64,000 nucleotides of DNA, from assembly GCA_028023455.1 (NCBI GenBank), contig JAQFVV010000557.1, positions 248,001 to 312,000 on the forward strand, in the 5' to 3' direction. Position 1 is the stretch's first letter, and the number at the start of each line of letters is the position of its first letter. The DNA is from Epiperipatus broadwayi. Lineage: Eukaryota > Onychophora > Udeonychophora > Euonychophora > Peripatidae. Position numbers and translations under genes: made by a program. The notes under the pieces are model-generated. The model was not told where the DNA came from and did not search any database. It saw nothing but the letters and a program-made list of their open reading frames with translations. Positions 54,872 through 64,000 of this stretch are shown here, in pieces.

Positions 54872-57800
54872 CAAAAAGGAGTTTGCTTTTAACTGAAAGG
54901 AGATGCTTTAATTCCTCTTGGAGGCTTAAAGAACTGAACAGGGAAAATTACTAACATCCACTCCATAAGTTATTGTCATTGCTGCTGATATTACTATGTA
55001 ATTATTCATATAGTATACAAACATGGATGGGCTGCTCATCAATATGCATTAGTAACATAGTGAGTTTATTGGCTTTTTATCTCTGACTTTAAGATCAAAA
55101 AATACCATGGTCTTTCTTCTCAGTTACCTGATAATGTAGAATGAATGTGTGGGTGAATGAAAATTTTGTTTTTAATTCATATATACCATCATGACAAACA
55201 AAAATAAATCATGGCCCTTATTCCCAGGAAGCTGTAAAGTCAACAGCCAAGGCAGAAGTTGGTGGCTAAAGGTGGAGGGTGCTAAGAATCCTCTGATTGT
55301 GGAACCAAGCTGCCATTTGATGATGGCTTTTTATTTAGGTACTTTCAATTGCAGATCACTTTTAAGTGAAGGAAGAATCACAAGAATTGGAAGAAGAACT
55401 GTTTCATATTAAATGCAACTTTATTGGACTTTGTGAAGTTAAAATAAAAGGTGAGGAGAGAATTGATTTAAAAGGTGGACATGTATTCTAATAGAAAGAC
55501 ACAAACATTGGAAGTACAAAGGGAGTAGGATTCATTATAAATAAAAAATAGAGGAACAACATTGTGAAGATTGATGGTGTATTAGACAAAGTGGCAAGAT
55601 TAGTTATTCATCTTAATAGCAGATATCAAATGCAGATCATTCAGGTTTATGCCCCGTCAAGTTTTCATAATGATGAAGTAGTAGAAGCTTTTTATACAGA
55701 TGTACAAAAGAGTTTTGATTAGACTAAACATTTTTAAATTGTCATGAGAGACTTTAATTCTAGAATTGGTAAACAAATGAAAGTGATTTACATAAATTTG
55801 GTTGTAGTAATAGAAATGAGAGAGGACATAGAGTTGTGGAGTTTGCAGAAAGAAAAACTTTATATTATAAATTCGTTTTTTGAGAAAAATGTTAAAAGGA
55901 AATGAAAATGGAAGTATCCAAATAAAGGTACAGCAGAATTAGTTTATATTTTGACTAACTGAAAATACATATTTCAAGTTTGTAGTGTTCTTAATAATAA
56001 AAAGTGATCATCTGTTATTAGTAAGATATTAGATACATGTTAATGCAAAACAAGAGAGACAAAAATTATTAAGGAAAACCAATATTTATAGTCAATATTC
56101 CTAATCTTCCAAAACATTTTTGATAAATTTAAATTAAAACTTGCAAATCATTTTCAAGTGTTGGCAGATTTTGAATACGATTTAGATTTGGATGAAATTT
56201 AATAGGAAAGTAACTGATACACTTTTAAAAACTGCAACAAAGATAGCTGGTAGAAAAAAGCAGCAATTGACCAAACAATTTCTACTGAGACTAGAGAATT
56301 TTTTAAAAAAAGACAGAATCTGAAGATATACAAAAATGATGCATTAAGAAGGATTGAATATCTTGAGTTTTGTAAAATTGTGTGAAAAGAGTTAATAATG
56401 ATATAAGAAAGTATAATTCTGAACTAGCAAGGAAAGCTGTAGAAAAGAATAAAAATCTCAAGAATGTAAACAACATTTTGTTATTAGTAGAAACATATCT
56501 GCAATAAGAAGAAAAGATGGAATTATTACTAAAAAGAGAAATGACAATGAAGTGGACAGAAGAAATATATTGTAAGAAAAAACAAGTACCTTCTATATCT
56601 ATTATATCTTCTGAATTGCTCAGGATTTTAAATGAAATCAGATGTACAATTAAATTTAGGAAAAAGGGAAAAGCTCTTGGTAATGATGGAATTATAATCA
56701 ATATATTAAAAGTAGCAAGTGAGAAAATAGAATTTTTTTCCACAAAGTTATATACCAAATGTCTAAATGATAAAGATGTACCAGATGATTGGAAGAATTC
56801 AATATTAATATTTTGAAAAGATGATAAAAAAGATATTAGAAATTACAGATATATCAGTTTTATATAAAAAATTTACCAAGTTAATTGCAACTCGTTTACA
56901 GAGAACATTGGATTACAACCAACCTAAAAAACAAGCTGGATTTAAAAGTGGTTTTAATGTAGTAGATCATATCTAAGTATTGAAAGAAGTTATAGAAAAA
57001 AACAATGAATATGAATTGCTATTATGCTTTAGATTTGTAGATTATGAAAAGGCCTTTGATTCTATAAGCATTTCTTCAGTGATTAAAGCATTGAATAATC
57101 AAAGTATAGAACCAGGATATTGCTATATTCTAAAGAATATATATAAAAATGAAACAGCAACAGTTAGGTTGCATAATGATACTAGGAAGATTAACACTGA
57201 GTAGAGGGTAAGATAGGGTGACTCCATATCTCCAAAACTTTTTACTGCAGTGCTACAAACAGTATTTTGTGGATTAAAATGGAAAGCTAAAGGAAGAAAA
57301 GTAAATGGAGATTATTTAAGTCACTTAGATTTTGCAGAGGATGTAGTTATTTTTAAAAATAATTCTTTAGTGCTTCATAAAATGTTTCAAGAGTTATCAT
57401 ATGAAAGTTGAAAGTAGGACTAAAGGTAAATGTTAAAAATACTACAGTAATGTCCATTGGATTTTCTCAAAAGATGAAAATAAACATTGATTATGATGAC
57501 TTAGAAGAAATTAATAACTGTAAATATCTTGGTCATATTATTACTACAGATGGAAACATAGTGGATGAAATTAATCATAGAATTAAACTTGGTTGGAGTG
57601 CTTTTGATAGAAATAAATTAATATTAATAGGAAATATGCCTATGTGTTTGAAAAAGATTATTAATAAATATGTTTTACCAGTTCTTACTAATGGATCTGA
57701 GACTTGGACACTTAATAAAAGAATAATACAGAAACTTCAGACCACTCAAAGAAGTATGGAAAAATGTATGTTAGGAGTAACAAGAAGAGATTGAAAATAA

Positions 57801-58085
57801 CATGCAAGGGTAAGAGAACAAACCATTGTTATTGTCATTGTTGAAAGAATTAAAAGATTGAAATGAAGTTGAGCTGGACATATTGGTAGAAAAGATTATA
57901 ATAGATGGACAATTGAAATTTTAACCTGGATTACAAGATATTGTAAAAGTTCCATGTAATATTGATGGATGAAATAAAAAAGTTTGCAGGGATGATGTGG
58001 CGAAAAGAGCCTAGAAATCAGAGAACATAGTTTAAACTTGGAGAGACCCTCATTCTGCAATGGATTGTTAATGATTAATGATGAT
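54872..58085 (+). mobile_element. Decayed full-length RTE-like retrotransposon
   Basis: The copy runs from the 5' untranslated region ('ggagtttgcttttaactgaa', 54882) through the start codon at 55191 to the 'ctgcaatggattgttaatga' end and a short ATG-type tail at about 58085. Surviving frames are 55191-55412 (start and first endonuclease block, YLGTFNCRSL), 56517-56816 (region before the RT), 56980-57204 (FVDYEKAFDSI, motif A) and 57408-57794 (YLGHIITTDG and the C-terminal start). Many stops and frameshifts separate them. The active-site block reads DFAEDVV in place of FADD (about 57330-57350). It is older than the 24-kb copy and younger than, or similar in age to, the 6.5-kb copy. Confidence 0.9.
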
Positions 58086-59255
<1,170 letters not shown>

Positions 59256-59386
59256 TAATATATAGTAGTTGTACCGATCATGTAATGTGGCCACTAGATG
59301 ATGCTGCAGTATCATCAACACTAAGAAGCCTTAAGTGATAAATTTCTATCCAAAAGTCACTTAAATTGACAAATAAAAAAGCCAAA

Positions 59387-59745
59387 GGCAAAGTAAATCG
59401 AACAAATCCCTCTAAAATATAAATTACAAAAACAAAAACAAGAAAATGCTATAAAATTTGAATTACAAAAACAGAAATCAGTGAAAATATGTCAGACTCA
59501 ACCCCTCCCCCCTTCCCAGAATGAAGAACTCGTTGCTGAAATGGACAATTTAAAATACCTAAGGCAAAGTAAATCAAAAAAATCCTTCTAAAATATAAAT
59601 TACAAAAAAAAACTTTAAAAAATGCTATAAAATTCGAATTTCAAAAACAGAAATTAGTGAAAATACATCAAATGCAACATTCCCTCCACAGAATGAAGAA
59701 TTCTTTGCTGAAATGGACAAATTAAAATGCCTAAAGAAAATGCTA
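59387..59745 (+). repeat. Direct repeats of about 176 bp inside the left foldback arm
   Basis: The phrase 'ggcaaagtaaatc' starts units at about 59387 and 59563. Both continue with 'ctaaaatataaattacaaa' and 'cagaatgaagaa', and a third, shortened unit follows near 59730. The right arm holds corresponding reverse-complement copies. Such sub-repeats in the arms are a hallmark of foldback elements. Confidence 0.75.
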
Positions 59746-61019
59746 TGAAATTTGAAATACAACAAAAACAGAAAAACTTTAATGGTCAAAAAAATTAACA
59801 ATGGCAGATGGGGCTTCATTAATGGCAGGAGTTACAAAAACCAGAATTTCATCATTATTTAGCGTTCAAAATTTGCAAATATGTATCTGCAATCAATTTC
59901 ATAGCAGTGATTTATATAACCTAAGAACATCAAATTAATAATTCTCTGCTTTGAAATTATGGCATATCATCAAAAATAAGTACTTTTCAAAAAGATTCCA
60001 AAGCAGCAGTTTTTATAAACTAAAATGCAATAAAAACATTAAAGGATATCTTCTATACCCCCTTCCAAGCTTCTATTTATAAAATTAATTATACTCTGCT
60101 TTGAAATTATGGCATATCATTTAAATAAATTTATAGATATTGCAGGAAAAATATTACCCAATTTTCTTCAAGGCTGACTTGTCCAGTATTTGTAGTAAAT
60201 TTGCAGCACTTCCAGGTTAAGTTCATTGCCATTTGCACTATGATGAATTGATCGTCTGCGATATCCTGCTTTGTTTACAACTCTTATTTAATTAAAATTA
60301 TAAAATTTAGCTTTCTATCATTAAATTTCTTAACTTAGCACTTTTATCAAAGATGATCCCTAAGTGGATAACAGCAGATTAAAAACATAATTTAACAGAA
60401 GATATGGAAAAAGTCGCAAATTGAAATGTAACCTAATAGTTCTCTCACATTAAAAAATATAGTCGCAAGCTTTAGCAAATAATTATTTAAAGAAAGTAGT
60501 TCTGCAAAATATAACACCCCAATGCAATTTAAAATAATAAGTGATTCTTCAGCATTTTGCCAAAGAGAAAAGATTTTTTTAAAAATAAACTTTAGTACCA
60601 TATTCTGTGCACAGTAAATATATATATAAGATGCATATTTAATTATGTTTTATTTAAAGAAAGTTGAAAATTCACCTATATTTTTTAATATGAGAGGCCT
60701 ATTACATAACATTTCAATATGCAACTTTTTCCATATCTTCTGTTAAATTATTTTTTTAATCTGCTGTTATTCATTTGGGGATCACCTTTGATAAAAGTGG
60801 TAAGTTAAGAAATTTAACAATAAAAAGCTAAATTTTATAATTTTAATTAAAGAAGAGTTGTAAACATGGCAGGACATCATGGATGATCAACTCATCATAG
60901 TGAAAATGGCAGTGAACGGAGTCTGGAACTGCTGCAAATCTACTACAAATACTGGACAAGTCAGCCTTGAAGAAAATTGGGTAATATTTTTTCTGCAATA
61001 TCTATAAATCTATTTAAAT

Positions 61020-61350
61020 GGTATGCCATAATTTCAAAGGAGAGAATAATTAATTTGATAAATAGATGTTTGGGTGGGGTATAGAAGCTCTCTTGTAATG
61101 TTCTTATCGCTTTTTAGTTTATATAAATTGCTGCTTTAGAATCTTTTTGAAAAGTACTTATTTTTGATGATATGCCATAATTTCAAAGCAGAGAATAATT
61201 AATTTGATAAGTAGAAACTGGAGGGGTGTAGAAGCTCTCTTACTTATTGCTTTTTAGTTTATATAAACTGCTGCTTTTTGAAAAGTATTTATTTTTGATG
61301 ATATGCCATAATTTCAAAGCAGAAAATTAATTAATTTGATAAGTAAAAGC
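61020..61350 (-). repeat. Three direct repeats in the right foldback arm
   Basis: The phrase 'atgccataatttcaaag' occurs near 61023, 61174 and 61303. Each is followed by 'aattaatttgataa(g/a)tag'-type sequence and preceded (in two copies) by 'ttttgaaaagta'. They are reverse complements of left-arm sequence at about 59950-60010 and 60090-60120. Confidence 0.75.
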
Positions 61351-61581
61351 TCTTGTGTAATGTTCTTAGTTTATATAAATTGCTGCTATGGAATCTGATT
61401 GAAGATGCATATTTGCAAATGTTGAAAGCTAAATATTGATGAAATTCTGTTTTTGTAATTTCTGCCATTAATGAACCTTCATCCATCATTAATGAAGCTG
61501 TGTTAGTTTTTTTGACATTTATCATTAAATTTTTTGTTTTTGTTGTAATTCAAATTTCATAGCATTTTCTTGGGGTTTCCT

Positions 61582-62500
61582 TTACATTCAAATATCAGCC
61601 TTTCAAGCTAATTGAGCACGTGTCTTTTGAGAGTGTTAAATAAATGAATACTTTCCTCTTCAATCCAAGATATAGTATTTATGCAGGAATAAAAAGGATC
61701 CTCTTATTCCCATGACTCAAATTCTTTTATATGAGCAAATCTGAAGAACTGTTGAGGAGAGCGTGAGTAGAATTCTCACTTTAAATTACTATTTACAATG
61801 TTTAATGCTGAATGATGTCGGTGAAATTGCTTAAAATTTACTAAACGTCATTCTTACTGAAACTTAATTATGAGTAAATAAGCAATTATTTGATCTAGCG
61901 CCGTGTTTACAATTATATTACATTCAAATATCAGCCTTTCAAGCTAATTGAACACGCGCCTTTTGAGAGTATTAAATAAATGGATACTTTCCTCTTCAAT
62001 CCAAGATATAGTATTTATGCAGGAATAAAAAGGATCCTCTTATTCCCATGACTCAAATTCTTTTATATGAGCAAATCTGAAGAACTGTTGAGGAGAGCAT
62101 GAGTAAAATTCTCACTTTAAATTACTATTTAAATATAATTGTAAACACGGCGCTAGATCAAATAATTGTTTATTTACTCATAATTAAGTTTCAGTAAGAA
62201 TGACGTTTAGTAAATTCTAAGCAATTTCACCGACATCATTCAGCCAAAAAACATCGTAAATAGTAATTTAAAGTGAGAATTCTACTCACACTCTCCTCAA
62301 CAGTTCTTCAGATTTGCTCATATAAAAGAATTTGAGTCATGGGAGAGGATCCTTTTTATTCCTGCATAAATACTATATCTTGGATTGAAGAGGAAAGTAT
62401 CCATTTATTTAACACTATCAAAAGGCGCATGCTCAATTAGCTTGAAAAGCTGATATTTGAATGCAATATAATTGTAAACACGGCGCTAGATCAAATAATT
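61582..62500. repeat. Nested array of 336-bp modules in +,+,-,- order
   Basis: Module 1 (61582-61917) and module 2 (61918 to about 62132, cut short) are forward. Module 3 (about 62133-62464) is a full reverse copy, and module 4 (about 62465-62500) is only the terminal 36 bp in reverse. The shared end contains 'taaacacggcgctagatcaa' (forward form 'ttgatctagcgccgtgttta'), the most GC-rich phrase in the region. Identity between modules is about 95% by eye. The array interrupts the right arm of the foldback element. No ORF is present. Confidence 0.85.
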
Positions 62501-62757
62501 GGGATGGGGGATATTTGACGTATTTTTACTGTTTTTTGTTTTTGTAATTTGAATTTTATGGCATTTTCTTGGCTTTTTTGTAATTTGTATTTTAGAATGA
62601 TTTTTTCAATTTACATTGCCTTAGGAATTTTAATTTGTTAATTTGAGTGACTTTCAGGTAGAAATTAATCACTTATAGGCTTCTTGGTGGTTGTTGATGG
62701 TACCACAACATCATCTAGTGGCTGCATTACACAATCGGTGCAACTACCTAATATATA

Positions 62758-62869
62758 TCAGCGATGAATACTATGGTTTAAATAAATATATCACAGGAAA
62801 ATTAATTATAAAAATATTGTAATTCAAACTGCTAACATATTTACTGGAAAAAATTACTAAAATAATCTT

Positions 62870-62900
<31 letters not shown>

Positions 62901-64000
62901 TTATATTTATATATATATATATATGACCTACAGACAAGGGCACAATATATATATATATATATTGCTGTAAATATCATTTAGAGTATTCTAAATCATGAGC
63001 CCCAGTTGCCTTCTAAAATTATATATTAATTCATTGCATGAGCATGCTGTTAAAAACCATTCATAAGTGAATAATAGTAATTCTGATTTTTTAAAAAGTG
63101 AAAAAAATAAAAAAAGATTAATATTCTAAGTGAAATATAGTACAATCTGTAATCACAAATATTTTCTTATAGTGATTTTTTGGTCTATTTGCCTGTCTGA
63201 TCTTTATTTATGCTTATCTATATATATATTTACATATATGTTGTAAAGATGTTGAAAAATGTCAAGAAATTGAGTAACTATTCATTATTATATAAAAAAA
63301 TTGATTTTAGACATCAAAATACCACAGTAAAAATGTCATAATTTTAAGCTTTTTATAAAACTTGAAAATAATCATGAGAAAGATTTAGATTCACTAAAGC
63401 AAGGCAATATTTACAATGCACCCATAACTACAAGACTTAAGAAATGACAGTTATCAGTTTTTTTTTAAAATGGATTAGGTTATATTTATATATAAGAAAA
63501 GCAAATTAATGTTTGTAGAAGTAGTATAAAGCACAGATAAAATAGATAACTTTTCTAGCTGAAAACAATTTTCTAAAGTTAGAATAATTTTATTGTTCTA
63601 CTTTATTCAGAATATTCTATAAAAGCAATTTGTATTTTTAGTGAATTTTTGATAATCTATATATCACACATAAGGTTTGTTTAATTCTTCATAATCATGT
63701 ATAAGTTTACCATGTAAGGGATTTTTTAACAAATCTATTAGTCTTTATTTATTTTGTATATCCAGTATATTGAAAATATACTTAGTTTAAGTTCAAAATT
63801 ATTAACTTTATTCTGTAAATATTTTTTTAATCTTTAAAATTAGAATATTAACATTTTATAAAGATAAAAGTCAAGAAAATAAAGTTCTTATTTTTGCTTT
63901 TAATTGGATCACTTTAAATCCTGATCTTGATATCTTATTTATCAAGCTTTTTCAAACTGATCCCAATATCATCTTATAAAAATTGAAAACATTGTCTTGC
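62758..64000. other. AT-rich stretch with AT microsatellites, no gene
   Basis: Three AT dinucleotide runs lie at 62870-62895, 62908-62924 and 62944-62962. The minus-strand frame at 62771-62977 is a translation of these runs. Nothing else is recognised up to the window end. Confidence 0.6.

Larger units (their letters stand above)
59264..62748. mobile_element. Large foldback element, 3.5 kb, non-coding
   Basis: The ends are inverted repeats: 'agtagttgtaccgat' on the left and 'atcggtgcaactacc' on the right. They continue inward through the matching 'ggccactagatgatg' and 'catcatctagtggctg' blocks. The direct repeat TAATATAT(A) at 59256-59264 and 62749-62757 may be an 8- or 9-bp target duplication, though it lies in AT-rich DNA. 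Further inward the arms pair around 59960-60020 with 61100-61170, and around 60270-60420 with 60710-60860, so the centre is near 60560. The right arm is longer because it holds extra direct repeats and the 61582-62500 insertion. The frames at 59625-59819, 60392-60601 and 61331-61525 lie in the repeats and share no protein motif. Confidence 0.8.

Noticed and set aside
62771-62977. Frame rich in Tyr-Ile repeats on the minus strand
   Set aside because: It is a translation of three AT runs.

Overview
This 64-kb window is eukaryotic, very AT-rich (roughly three quarters A+T by eye) DNA from an invertebrate animal. No bacterial-type operons, rRNA genes, CRISPR array or recognisable host gene are visible. 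The animal assignment rests on the mobile elements: RTE-like and L1/Tx1-like non-LTR retrotransposons, a Penelope-like element with a GIY-YIG endonuclease, a mariner relic and short tRNA-derived SINEs. These families are common in molluscs, chelicerates, insects and cnidarians. I could not narrow the taxon further from sequence alone.

Layout. 1-116 is the 3' tail of a non-LTR element whose longer copy lies at 27725-29880. 117-6479 is mostly AT-rich non-coding DNA with a direct-repeat/hairpin cassette (1321-1760), a palindromic MITE-like element (3718-4046) and one unassigned ORF (5029-5295). 6480-9925 is an old, heavily decayed minus-strand RTE copy, later hit by two copies of a short repeat and by a SINE. 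12930-19130 is a minus-strand L1/Tx1-like retrotransposon with a zinc-knuckle ORF1 and an endonuclease/RT ORF2, broken by several frameshifts. 21940-23218 is a foldback element that carries a hammerhead-like motif near both ends and is itself interrupted by a 157-bp MITE. 24220-27507 is a nearly intact RTE element flanked by an 11-bp target-site duplication. 27725-29880 is a 5'-truncated non-LTR element.

Further right, 31795-32515 is a 40-bp minisatellite and 34014-35335 a symmetric cluster of about 430-bp units. 37218-38433 is a mariner relic with TA duplications, and 43497-43706 a 14-bp tandem array. 46521-50609 is a Penelope-like element arranged as a head-to-head inverted duplication with a 13-bp flanking duplication. 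51883-51974 is a SINE with an 18-bp duplication. 52507-52702 is a weak candidate host exon. 54604-54848 is a palindromic MITE, next to a decayed plus-strand RTE copy (54872-58085). 59264-62748 is a 3.5-kb foldback element with a nested array of 336-bp modules in +,+,-,- order.

The sequence therefore reads as an intergenic or intronic repeat landscape with insertions of different ages. The Penelope-like copy and the 24-kb RTE look youngest, because their ORFs are almost open. The RTE copies at 6.5-9.9 kb and 54.9-58.1 kb and the mariner are old. The RTE and L1-like elements could have supplied the enzymes that mobilised the SINEs; that is inference. The strongest signals not explained by standard families are the foldback/palindromic elements at 22 kb, 34 kb and 60 kb. 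All boundaries were read by eye and may be off by several bases.
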